The position numbers and the translations under genes are program-made. Of a DNA stretch of 64,000 nt, positions 10,946 to 19,884 are shown piece after piece. Where the stretch lies: the NCBI GenBank assembly GCA_001566295.1, contig KQ964253.1, forward strand, positions 62,001 through 126,000, read 5' to 3'. Numbering within the stretch: position 1 is the first letter of the stretch; every line of letters begins with the position of its first letter. The stretch comes from Microdochium bolleyi. Its lineage: Eukaryota; Ascomycota; Sordariomycetes; Xylariales; Microdochiaceae. The notes beneath the pieces were generated by a model. It ran no database searches. It was not told the DNA's origin and saw only the letters and a list, made by a program, of their open reading frames with translations.

Positions 10946-12431
10946 CTAGTAAAGGATCATGGGGACTGGCTCCGTAGCCCACCGCAGCCTCCGAGTCTTG
11001 GGCCTGCTTGGCGTGGCATGGTTCTTACCACTGGCTTCACTTTGTGTTTTTCCGCCCACCACCTCGCTTTCCGACGAGAGCTGGTCGACCTGGATCTGTA
11101 TATCTGCAGTTCGTGAGCTTGATAGCCTCCCGCCTATATGCTCTTTGGCAGGGCCACCTCCTTCGGTGCTGCGCAGCTCTGTCATGTGGGGTTCGTCTTG
11201 GAGGTGGTGCTGTAGGACAGCAAGAGTGAAGTGCCTTCTTGGAGGCTCCCGTTCCGCAGCGAGGTCGTCCATACGTCCATGATGAACAGGAGTGTCATCG
11301 TCTAGGTCTCCCGGCGCGGGGATGTCTGATTGTCCGAAGGTGTCTGGTAGCTGCATTTTCTTTAGCGACGTGCCTCTCTCGTGCGGCACTCCGGGCATCT
11401 TGGCCATGGCTGACTCTTGTTGGGATCCACCATCGGTGACAGTCCGAGTTTCCACATTCCTTTGGCCACCATCGGTCTTGGCTCGGGGCAATCTCTGCGG
11501 CGTCTTGGTGCCGCTGCTGGCAAGACTCTTTGGAAACGCGGTCAAGCTGGCTCCTTTGCCGTTGCGCGCGCTAGCCTCTCGACTTGCCTCTGCACTCTCA
11601 ACCTCGAGCTTCCTCTCGAGGGCACATGGCCGCTCTGTAGCCACCAATTGTTGGTATGGCCGCTCGGTCGGTCCGCGGAGGTTCCGCAAGCAGACTCGAC
11701 CTCCCACCACCCTCTGATTTTGTCCCGCTGCGACTCTAGCCAAGATGTCTGAGGGCTCAGGTCCAGCTGGCGAAACATGGTCCTCGCCTGCATCACCTTG
11801 AACCCGTAGACATTCCGTCCGCTTCCCCTGATGACGGTGTTTGTCCGCCTGCAAAATTCAAAGTCTTCTTCACTTTGACCATTTCCCCAGAACAAATCAT
11901 CGCTTGGCGGATCCATTTATAGCACAGGGGCGTTGTCGGTGGTAAGGAGTTCGTCCCGTGCACATACGGCGGAACTGTGGGTGCTGCCCAGGCGGAGCAT
12001 CACTGCCCGGAGCATGATGGCTGATCGCATCTTGAGCCATCGCTTCACCATCTCCTCAGATGGCGAGTACCGGCTCGCCCACGTCGTGATATTCTTGCTG
12101 TCCGTCTCGTTCTCCATCAGCTTTGCCGCTTCGTACGCGCAGCAGAACCGCGCGCGTTGCCATTCAAAATAGCTGATTATCGAGTTCCATGTCAGTCCGG
12201 GGAAGTCGTCCTCGGCAAATGGACAGGATGTATCATTTGCGTTAAGTAAGCCCTCATCCCAGATAGTGAAGCAGCCATCGTCAAAGCTGCTTCCCCGGTC
12301 AGACAAGGGCCAGGCTTCAAAGTCGTCGGAGTTGGCCGTGAGGAAGAACGACCTGATGTAGTCGCTGTGCCTGTAAGCTTGGCCTTCTTGTTGGCCGTCT
12401 GCTGGGTATCTTGCTGTACTCTCGTCCGTGG
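10946..12431 (-). CDS. Unknown protein, at least two exons, 5' end not located
   Basis: One exon, 12431-11968, begins after a CAG acceptor and reads QAYRHSDYIRSFFLTANSDD and later WASRYSPSEEMVKRWLKM. A clear GTATGT donor at 11967 and TGCAG acceptor ending at 11849 define a 119-nt, phase-0 intron. It removes an in-frame TAA at 11917-11919 and joins a second open frame, 11848-10946, of about 300 codons that is hydrophilic and rich in R, E, S and G. Within the called intron another frame also looks protein-like (DDLFWGNGQSEEDFEF), so a different splice form or a pseudogene is possible. The start exon probably lies between 12480 and 12723. No domain is recognised. Confidence 0.35.
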
Positions 12432-12694
12432 CTGAGGTGATGTTGAGGTGAGATGGGGAGAGTTATGCGCCCGTCTTCGCGTTCGCGTTTGGAGGCTTGC
12501 CGCAATGGGTGCCTCGCAACGTAGGCTATTTGCCTAAGATGGAAACATCCATCGGCAGTTGCTGTTGGTGTTGTTGGTGTTGCTGGCTGCACCAAAGGTG
12601 CGTGTAGTTGGGAGGCGATGGTGAAGGTGGTTGTTCCGGAGTTTGCCAATGTGCAGGCGTAGGCGCAGGCGCATGTAAGTGGCTAAGTCGGCTC

Positions 12695-12782
12695 GCCTCT
12701 GAAACTCTGAGCTTCTGAGCCACTGAAGGTCTAAACGTCTGAACCTCTGGATCTCTGGACCTCTGGACCTCTGGACCTCTTG
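12695..12782 (-). repeat. Minisatellite, 11 units of 8 bp, inverse of the 5.1-kb array
   Basis: Eleven consecutive 8-mers. The four at the right end are ACCTCTGG or one base different, and units to the left diverge stepwise (ACGTCTGA, AGGTCTAA, GCCACTGA, GCTTCTGA, AACTCTGA, GCCTCTGA). The consensus is the reverse complement of the unit at 5084-5179. The 8-base period is kept throughout although the sequence decays. Confidence 0.85.
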
Positions 12783-13182
12783 ATAAAGGAAGCTAGCCGG
12801 GCGATCTACCCGAGATACCCTAAGGTATACAGGGCTTCTTCTTTGCAGGCTTTGAGGGGGGCCGTACAGATATTAAAATGCGGCTAGCTTAGTGAAAAGT
12901 GCACTGCCAACACAGTCGGGTATAATACGCGTAGACTTGTCAAACCTGTAGCTATCAGCGCCAAACCTAGACGCAGTTAAGACTCAACAGCAGTACACAC
13001 GGAATGTTTTCACCATTCACAATACACCCAAATACACAGCTCAATCCTCACTACCAGGCTTGGATGACACGAAAACTCTTTTAATCTTGCTCATCTCCCA
13101 ACACCCTGTAACAAGTCTGTATGTATATCATGATTCAATTCTCATTTACTGTCGTTATTGTACTTTACTTTAACCCCAGCCT
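12783..13182. other. Intergenic, 3' side of peroxidase gene
   Basis: About 400 bp, comparatively AT-rich, between the 8-bp array and the stop codon of the peroxidase gene. It should contain that gene's 3' untranslated region. No gene is recognised. Confidence 0.4.
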
Positions 13183-14472
13183 TCAATATGTTCCATCAGC
13201 CTTCAGCTTAGTGAACCCTGGGAACACACCCAACTTCGAATCGTCGAAGCTCTCTATCGCTGGGCAGTTCATGCCACCGAACGCATCCGTCACCGCGCTC
13301 GTCAGCTTCGACACGGCGGCGCCGACATCGCTGAACAAGGGCTTGAGCAGGTCCGGCGCCATCTGCAGCGCGGCCTGCGTCGCAAAGCACACGGCGTTGT
13401 TGCCCTCGGCGAGCGTCTTGAGGTTGTACACGCCTCCTGTGAGATCCGCCGGGTCGACACCCGTGAAGGTGTTGACCTTGCCCGTGTTGCCGCCGATGGA
13501 CAGGAACTCGGGGTGCTGGAGCTGCATCGCGGTCGCGTCGAGCGTGAGGTACGGGATCGTGTACGCGTCGAGCGGGTTGCGCTTGTACCAGGCGTCTGGA
13601 AACTTCTCGTGGCCCTTCTGGTGGCTGAAGTTGGGGTACGTGCCGGTCACGCCGTAGAAGGACTTGAGGGTCTCGCCGTCCAGCACGCCCTCCGGGTTCG
13701 CCTCGGTGTGGTTGGCCATGAAGCGGTAGATGAAGGTGTACGCCGCGCTGCTGACGACGACACCCGCGAAGGGCGCGGAGAAGAAGTACGGATTGTTGGC
13801 GACCGACTGCTGGAACCGCTGCGCACGGAACTTTGTGAGCACGTCGAGGTCCACGCGGTCGCCGTTGGCCTGGCCGAGCTCGTACAGGGCCTTGAACTGC
13901 GACAGCTGGACCTCGTTGTTGCCGTACTGGTACAGGTCGCCGTACACGGGCGAGTAGTCGCTCTCGTACTTGTTGTGTGAGCCCGACAGGCCCTGCGGCT
14001 GGCCGAGTAGGCCGCCGACAAGGGGCACGCCCGGGGAAGGCCCGCCGATCGAGTACGACAGAAGGTTGCCGTCAAAGACGGCGCCGTAGATGGCGAGGAA
14101 GGTTGCCAGGTCGACGCCCATGCCGAACGCCTTCTGGCAGCCTGTGATGAAGTCGGAGATGCTGCCGATGCCGTTGTGAGGGAGGTAGTTGTGATTCGCC
14201 ATCGCATTCAAACCTGGGCATGGTCCTCTCCGGTCTGAGCCAGACGGCGGGACGAAGGCGTGCTCGTCCTTGTTGCTGACATACTGGAGTTTTGCGTCGA
14301 AGGCGGGCTTGATGCCAGGGGCCTGCCTCTTGGCGAAGGGGCAGTCGCCGATGCTACGGCCCTGCTGGGCGCTAGCGGCGCCGGCAATGGCATCTGACAG
14401 GCCTGCCGGGAAGGCCTGGGCCAGCTGGGAGGCGGAGATGCCGAGGATGGCAAGCTGTGAGAGTGTCCGCAT
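13183..14472 (-). CDS. Secreted heme-thiolate peroxidase (chloroperoxidase / unspecific peroxygenase family)
   Basis: A 429-residue protein from the ATG at 14472. The first 20 residues form a signal peptide (MRTLSQLAILGISASQLAQA), so it should be extracellular. Family 2 (chloroperoxidase) marks are G-PCP-GLNAMANH around residues 83-94, where Cys85 is the expected proximal heme ligand, and an E-x-D-x-S motif (Glu170, Asp172, Ser174). Enzymes of this family use hydrogen peroxide to oxidise, halogenate or hydroxylate organic substrates. The conserved FRAQRF..S..NP segment (about 215-228) and a HTEANPEG motif after it fit the longer fungal subgroup that also includes the sterigmatocystin-cluster member StcC. 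The substrate cannot be told, and no biosynthetic cluster surrounds it. A frame-internal ATG ten codons upstream (14502) gives a poorer signal peptide. No introns are seen. Confidence 0.9.
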   Translation of the reverse strand: MRTLSQLAILGISASQLAQAFPAGLSDAIAGAASAQQGRSIGDCPFAKRQAPGIKPAFDAKLQYVSNKDEHAFVPPSGSDRRGPCPGLNAMANHNYLPHNGIGSISDFITGCQKAFGMGVDLATFLAIYGAVFDGNLLSYSIGGPSPGVPLVGGLLGQPQGLSGSHNKYESDYSPVYGDLYQYGNNEVQLSQFKALYELGQANGDRVDLDVLTKFRAQRFQQSVANNPYFFSAPFAGVVVSSAAYTFIYRFMANHTEANPEGVLDGETLKSFYGVTGTYPNFSHQKGHEKFPDAWYKRNPLDAYTIPYLTLDATAMQLQHPEFLSIGGNTGKVNTFTGVDPADLTGGVYNLKTLAEGNNAVCFATQAALQMAPDLLKPLFSDVGAAVSKLTSAVTDAFGGMNCPAIESFDDSKLGVFPGFTKLKADGTY

Positions 14473-15972
14473 GGTGACTGTTATCAAGGTAGTGTGTTGC
14501 AATGAGTAGGATTACTATGGTCTTCACAGGGTACTGCCACATCTGATCTCGGCGGGCCTTCCCCGGCATTATATAGATCTAGATCGATCTGTGCTGGTGA
14601 AGATCAATCCGGGGAACCCTTGCCCCTGCCGAGGCTTGTCTGTTGTCGTGGATGTGAACCCCTCATCTCGCAGCCACCGACGACAACGCCGGCGTGTCGA
14701 TCACCTGGACCTTCCTGGTTGAGGAATCTCCTCCGGGACGAGGCAAGAAGCTTGTGGTTAGTCACGTCAGTAATACACGCGTCTGTCCCATGAGGGACGA
14801 CGCTTGTCTCTGGTGCTGTATTCCGCTACAGGTCAGAGAGAAACACAGTCGTCCTCATTGGACGGGGTATATCGCGTGGCGCCAGCTAGCGCTTTGCGGA
14901 GTGCGGAGAGGGGCGTCTTCTCCGCGGAAGAGTGAGGCGTCTGTCGTCATCGTGGGCGCTCGGGACGACCAGCTGCCGGCGCTAGCCTGCATGCTAAGCT
15001 TTGCGGGCCAGGGTGCGGTCTGGGGAACGCAGCGGAAGAGGGACTTGTGCGTGGCACTTGTTAGGCGTAGCTGCGGAATTCATTCCATTCATGGACGAGC
15101 ATGAGTAACTGTTTTGCCACTGCTGTGGCGTTGCACGCTGGCGTGTCTGACTAGTCCTGGGGGGACAATGGAATGAGAGATCTGGTTTCAGGGGCCAGCT
15201 GCACGAGTTGTCTTGCAACGACGGTAGGACAAGACATTCGAGGTCACCTGGATGATCGATTATTGCCAGCTCAGTAATGGGACGTATGGGTGCAATCTTC
15301 CACGGGACTGCAGAGATCAGTCGGGTCACCCCACGCCGCTGGTGCCACAAGCAACAGCATCATACCAGGGGCCGTCGTCTTCTGAACAGGTCGGCAGTTC
15401 GAGACCCAGCAGGCCCTCCTCGGATACATGGCCGAGTCGTGTAGCCCTAGTGCATGATCCTGTTCCAGGACACGGCGGCGCGACTTTTTTTCCTGATTTG
15501 CTCTGAGTATGCGCTTGCCAGAGAGTAAGAGACGGAGAGAGACCTTCACAACAGAAGCTCGGGCAAAGGCGGAATAGTGTCCACGATGTCTCTTCGTGTC
15601 CCTCTTCATGAGTTCAACGCTATGGCCTCAATCTTACAATATACGGAAGTCTTTGCCGCCGAAAGGGAAGATTATCGCGCTCTCAAAGCACACCCCAAGA
15701 TCGAGGTGCGCCTGTTGTACATAACAAGAATCGAAACACCCATGCAAGATAACAAGGTTGAAATAAAACTCCGCATTGGCAGCAATGGATACTGGCTGGC
15801 AACGAAATATTTGCATGATTTTGTGAACACTATTTGGCCAATGCATGTCTATGCTCCGTTTAGTACGGTCTGGTTAGATGAAGTTGTTTCATCTAGCTCT
15901 AGGCTCTACTTGTCGAGGACAAATCTTGATATTTTTTATACCTCGCGGCGCAGCGCTTCACTCGGGGAACAA
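14473..15972. other. Intergenic, peroxidase promoter and BCS1-like 3' side
   Basis: 1.5 kb without a supported gene. A long plus-strand open frame at 15577-16710 runs into the antisense of the BCS1-like gene and is judged a shadow. About 15840-15970 probably includes the 3' untranslated region of the BCS1-like gene. Confidence 0.45.
14568..14576 (-). promoter_or_regulatory. TATA-like box of the peroxidase gene
   Basis: The minus strand reads CTATATAAT here, about 100 bp upstream of the peroxidase ATG at 14472, a usual distance for a fungal TATA element. Confidence 0.5.
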
Positions 15973-17862
15973 TCATCCCACAACTGGCTTATGCTCTGCA
16001 GACGCACCCGCCTGATCTGGAGGGACCTGCTCAGCACCGGCATCCAATTTGGCTGCTTGCCCATCCCCTTGTTTCGCCTCTACTGCGGATGGCCCCGTTT
16101 CTTCGTCAGCAGACACCCGCACCACATCTCCAGCATCTGCCGGATCCGTCCGCTCGGCAGGTGCCCCCAGGACTCCCACGTCCTCATCGTCCGTGTCGAC
16201 ACCCACCCCTCGCCTCGCAGCAGCCTGCGCCTTGGCGAACCGCATCATCTCGGCCTCCTTGTCGATGGCCTTTTTCAGCGCTCGGCGCTCGGCGGCCTCC
16301 TTCTCGCGTACACGCGCCTCCTCCATCCGGACCCGCTCGTTTGCGCTCCACTCCGCCAGATCCCTCGTTGCATCCACCGGTGCATTGCGATAGTTGAGCA
16401 GATACCCTTGCAGCTGTGCGGGCGTGAACGCATCGTCGGGTATTGTGTCGCCGAACTCGGAGGCGAGCTTACTCAGCGTCTCCTCGTCAATCTCGACGAC
16501 GGGAGCCTCCGCAGCATCGGTTGTGCGGTCGGGCATATACATGCGGAGGTACATCAGCCTGGCAGCTTCTTTGCTGATGTTGCCAAGGAAGATCATGCGG
16601 TCGATGCGTCCCGGACGGACGAGCGCGTCGTCCAGCTTGTCCGCAAAGTTGGACGTCATGAGCACGATACGGCCTTCTTGGGAGGCGACTCCATCCAAGA
16701 CGTTGAGTAGACCAGACAACGTGCAGTGCCCCGCGCTGCGCAGCATTTTGAGTTGCGCCTCCTTGTCGTCCTCCTCCACATTCTGCTGGCGCTTGAGCCC
16801 GACAGCGTCAATGTCCTCGATCAGCACAATGCACTGCGGCGGCAGCGTCACGAAGAGCCGCTCTAGGTCGCCGTCTTCGCGGATCGTGGGCAAATGTAGT
16901 AGGTATAGCTCGAGGCCAAAGTGACCAGCCAATGCAAGCGACAAGGACGTCTTCCCCGTGCCAGGCGGACCGTGAAGCAGGTAACCGCGGCGGTAGGGGA
17001 TGCCTCGCTCCATGTAAAAGCGCCGTGTCGACGCCTTGAGGTAATTCTTGATGTCGAGCACAAGCTCGTCCTTGACCGTCTTGTCAAAGTGCACCGTCTC
17101 GAGAGGTCGCATGGGGCGCAGGATCGTCGTGTCCCAGCCTTCTCGGTAGTGCTGATTGCGCGATGCCCGGACGGTGATGAAGGCCTCGCGCTGCTTGTCC
17201 GCAAACTCGCGGCAGGTCGTGAGGAAGCGTTTCACGGGCTGCACCGAGCGCCCCAGGCACATGACGACCAATGGCTCGTAGCCCGACGGCGCCACAGCAT
17301 ACTGGTCGGGCATCTCTGTCCCGAAACCGCCTGCCCTGCCCGAGCTGGAGTCAGGCACGCGCCGCACGAGGAACAGGTTGCGCTCGTGGAAGAACCAGGT
17401 GATGCCAAACGTGGGCAGGTACTGGATCGGGATGCGCTTCTCGTGGTGATAGTCTATGCGGTGCAGGGACTGCCGCCGATATGCATAGGCATCGCCGTGG
17501 ACGGCCTCTGACTGCGCCGTGAGGATCCTGGTCTGCTGCCTCGTCAGGATGTTCGCCCCCAGCCAGTTCAGGACCTCGCGGTTGAGCCTGTCAGTGCCGG
17601 AGATGGAGATGGAGGCGGTGAAGAAGCGGGTGATCCAGGAGTAGAGGCGCAGCGCGACGCCCTGGAGCTGCTGGGCGCCCGACGAGAGAGCGCCAAAGAC
17701 TGTGAGCGCAAGGGCGAGGCTGGTGAGGTCGAGCCGGAGCCATGTCTGGAAGAAGCGCTGGAAGAAGCGGAAGCCCGGGGCGCTGCTCTCGAGCAACCGC
17801 TGGAAGGAGACCGAGTTGCCGGCCAGACCCAGGATACCGTCGCTCCCGATGGGCGCTGACAT
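15973..17862 (-). CDS. BCS1-like AAA ATPase, probably mitochondrial
   Basis: A 629-residue AAA+ ATPase. Order: a hydrophobic N-terminal segment (about 47-80) that can serve as membrane anchor; the BCS1 N-terminal domain (about 85-270, ending GRSVQPVKRFL...); the AAA core with Walker A GPPGTGKTS (298-306), Walker B IVLIEDID (345-352), a sensor-1 MTSN (402-405) and the RPGRID arginine-finger motif (416-421). The last 130 residues are an added charged tail rich in E, K, A and R, probably coiled coil then disordered. Yeast Bcs1 inserts the Rieske protein into complex III, but filamentous fungi carry many BCS1 paralogues of unknown role. With its long tail (Bcs1 itself is about 450 residues) this is more likely a paralogue than the Rieske translocase. 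It is a single open frame. Confidence 0.85.
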   Translation of the reverse strand: MSAPIGSDGILGLAGNSVSFQRLLESSAPGFRFFQRFFQTWLRLDLTSLALALTVFGALSSGAQQLQGVALRLYSWITRFFTASISISGTDRLNREVLNWLGANILTRQQTRILTAQSEAVHGDAYAYRRQSLHRIDYHHEKRIPIQYLPTFGITWFFHERNLFLVRRVPDSSSGRAGGFGTEMPDQYAVAPSGYEPLVVMCLGRSVQPVKRFLTTCREFADKQREAFITVRASRNQHYREGWDTTILRPMRPLETVHFDKTVKDELVLDIKNYLKASTRRFYMERGIPYRRGYLLHGPPGTGKTSLSLALAGHFGLELYLLHLPTIREDGDLERLFVTLPPQCIVLIEDIDAVGLKRQQNVEEDDKEAQLKMLRSAGHCTLSGLLNVLDGVASQEGRIVLMTSNFADKLDDALVRPGRIDRMIFLGNISKEAARLMYLRMYMPDRTTDAAEAPVVEIDEETLSKLASEFGDTIPDDAFTPAQLQGYLLNYRNAPVDATRDLAEWSANERVRMEEARVREKEAAERRALKKAIDKEAEMMRFAKAQAAARRGVGVDTDDEDVGVLGAPAERTDPADAGDVVRVSADEETGPSAVEAKQGDGQAAKLDAGAEQVPPDQAGASAEHKPVVG

Positions 17863-18789
17863 GGTGAGCAGATGTTCAGTGAGGGCTCCTCATTGGGAGA
17901 GGGCCGCGCAGGAGCTATGGATGGTTGCCAAGGATTGAAGTCGAGATGTGCAAAGCGGGGATGATGACGTTGGTGGTGAGACTGGGCTGGCAGATGCACT
18001 GGTGAGCAGGGCAGCGGAAGAGTGTCGGGTGGAAGGAGTGAAAATCAACCAAAATCTGGCAGAAAGTCCAAAAAAAATGAGGCTGCACCTGTCGGATGGG
18101 ATTTGTACAAGTTGCTGACCGCTCAGGCAACTGCACGTTGCAGCGTGAGGCAGCCTGCCGTGTTGGCTGACGCCGCACGCCGGAGCCGGGCTGATTGGGT
18201 GCTGGCGGTCGATGCCTGCACTTTGCGCCACCAAAGCACAACGGGTTGACTCAGCTCACGGCGCGTGCAATGCGCCCGTCCGCGGCTTAGGATCAGTTCA
18301 CAGCAAGGCATGTTCGTCCAAGGGTGGCAAAGCAGCCCCAGCACTAAATGGATCGGGTTGCGAACGGTGCTCGACCAGCACGGGCCGGCTCACCACGGAT
18401 CTCGGCAGGATGGCCAGGTCGGAATCTTCCATTCCCCTTGCTTTCTATATGCTGTCTGATATGTTTGCATGGGCCGGCTGTTCCGCGAAGACTCCGCTCG
18501 TAATGTCTCAGAGAGGTCGGGAGACGGGCCTCATGATCTGGCCGTGGTCGTCCAATTCGTACAAGAATATATACAGTTCTCTTGGTGGTAGATGGTACAA
18601 TGCCAAGTGCAGCGGGGGCGCAACGCAACGCTTGCAGCGTCATCTGTTGCTCTCTGCTCGTCGGTCGTGTGCTGTGCGTCGACATACCCCATACCGTGGG
18701 CCGTCAACTACGAGACAGCTTTCCCCGGCCGCCACTGCCCTCGGCGTGGTAAATGTTGTGTCCTTCTGCTTCATATGCAGACCATTCGC
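17863..18789. other. Intergenic, BCS1-like promoter
   Basis: About 930 bp upstream of the BCS1-like start codon and downstream of mL49, both transcribed leftwards. A pyrimidine-rich stretch is seen near 17900-18070 on the minus strand. No gene or RNA is recognised. Confidence 0.45.
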
Positions 18790-19278
18790 TTAGAATCCCA
18801 TATTGTTGAGGAAGTTGAGGACCTCCGGCTTCTTGTGACCCTGTGCATTCCCTGTCAGCAAATGCCCCGGCAACAACACGCCGAACCGTGCCGCGCTTAC
18901 CTTGACGACGAGATGCCTGGTCGTGTTGTTGAAGGCGATGTCTCCACTCTCGAGCCGAAGCGAGGCCTTGAGGTCCTGCTTCAGTGCCTCAATGTTGCCG
19001 TCCACCATCTTGATCTCGGTCGTCTTGAGATTGCCACCCCGCTTGTTCTTGTGGTACACGCCAAAGTTGTTGAACTTGTTCTTGCCCACAAAGTATGGTA
19101 TCCTGGCTCTGGTCGCCTCTGACGGTGCTGCTGTCGCTGCTGGCTCAGCTGGTTGTGTGGTTGGTATCGTCGCTGCGAGCTCAGGCGCAGGTGTGCTCTC
19201 TGTCGCGAATGATCGCATGCATAGCGTGCGTGTCGGCTGTAGAATCGAGGCCACTGGCCTGAACGTCCGTGTCAGCAT
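18790..19278 (-). CDS. IMG2: Mitochondrial large-subunit ribosomal protein mL49 (Img2 family)
   Basis: A structural protein of the mitochondrial large ribosomal subunit. Two exons, 19278-18901 and 18840-18790, flank a 60-nt intron (18841-18900) with GTAAGC donor, GCTGAC branch and CACAG acceptor. The spliced product has 142 residues. The intron is a multiple of three without a stop, so the frame also reads straight through (162 residues). Splicing restores the conserved HLVVK-GHKKPEV...FLNNMGF ending, so the spliced form is taken as the real one. The N-terminal 50-60 residues (MLTRTFRPV..., Arg-rich, no acid at first, then Ala/Pro/Thr-rich) fit a mitochondrial presequence and linker. The core PYFVGKNKFNNFGVYHKNKRGG is diagnostic of Img2. 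The gene diverges from eIF3e. Confidence 0.9.
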   Translation of the reverse strand: MLTRTFRPVASILQPTRTLCMRSFATESTPAPELAATIPTTQPAEPAATAAPSEATRARIPYFVGKNKFNNFGVYHKNKRGGNLKTTEIKMVDGNIEALKQDLKASLRLESGDIAFNNTTRHLVVKVSAARFGVLLPGHLLTGNAQGHKKPEVLNFLNNMGF

Positions 19279-19805
19279 CTTGGTGGCGTCTGGTGGGTGA
19301 GGCCCGGAGCGTCTGATCAGTCGTCACAGGTCGGAAGATGGTTGGCTTCACTTTTCGGCAGGGGCCTCTGCTGCGCGCCGACAAGCTCGCGCCAAGTGCA
19401 GGGTAGGTTTCGGCTCTTAGTCATCATCGAGGAGGTGTCCACTGTTCAGAGAAGATCTTGAGCCCCACTGTAACTCTTCACGTGGTGCTGCTCAGTTGAG
19501 AGCAGCAACAACATTGAGTGCAAGACTTCGAGGTCAAGCCATGAGTACTCACTGGCCATTTCTCCATCGAAGGCTGTTCCGGACCGAGAACTACCTCTGG
19601 AATCGCCATCCTGCTGCTTTCTTGATTCTGTTCCGGTCGTCTGCAGCCTCACAGCGTCCCTCGGCAAAAGCTCGGCTGAACCCTGACCAGAAAGTCTCCC
19701 CTCTCTGGCTACCCACAACCCACTTTTTCCTCCCATTATTTGCGTGCCGACTTTTATTCTGCCCCTCCATAGCCCAAGCTGCGTTTCAAGGTGGTGCCTG
19801 ACGAC

Positions 19806-19840
<35 letters not shown>

Positions 19841-19884
19841 CAACGACGACCACCGACGGCCTCGACGCACACCACACACCCATC
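19279..19884. promoter_or_regulatory. Shared divergent promoter region of mL49 and eIF3e
   Basis: The 606 bp between two start codons facing away from each other must carry both promoters. It couples a mitochondrial and a cytosolic translation gene. A (GAC)10 tract lies in the eIF3e leader. No binding site is assigned. Confidence 0.5.
19807..19838 (+). repeat. (GAC)10 microsatellite in the eIF3e leader
   Basis: An uninterrupted GAC tract ends 47 bp before the eIF3e start codon. The frame is open through it and in phase with the gene, so an upstream start would add a run of aspartates. The conserved protein begins after it. Confidence 0.85.

Noticed and set aside
15577..16710. 377-codon plus-strand frame reaching into the BCS1-like gene
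   Set aside because: Two thirds of it is antisense to BCS1-like coding sequence and the first third shows no motif.
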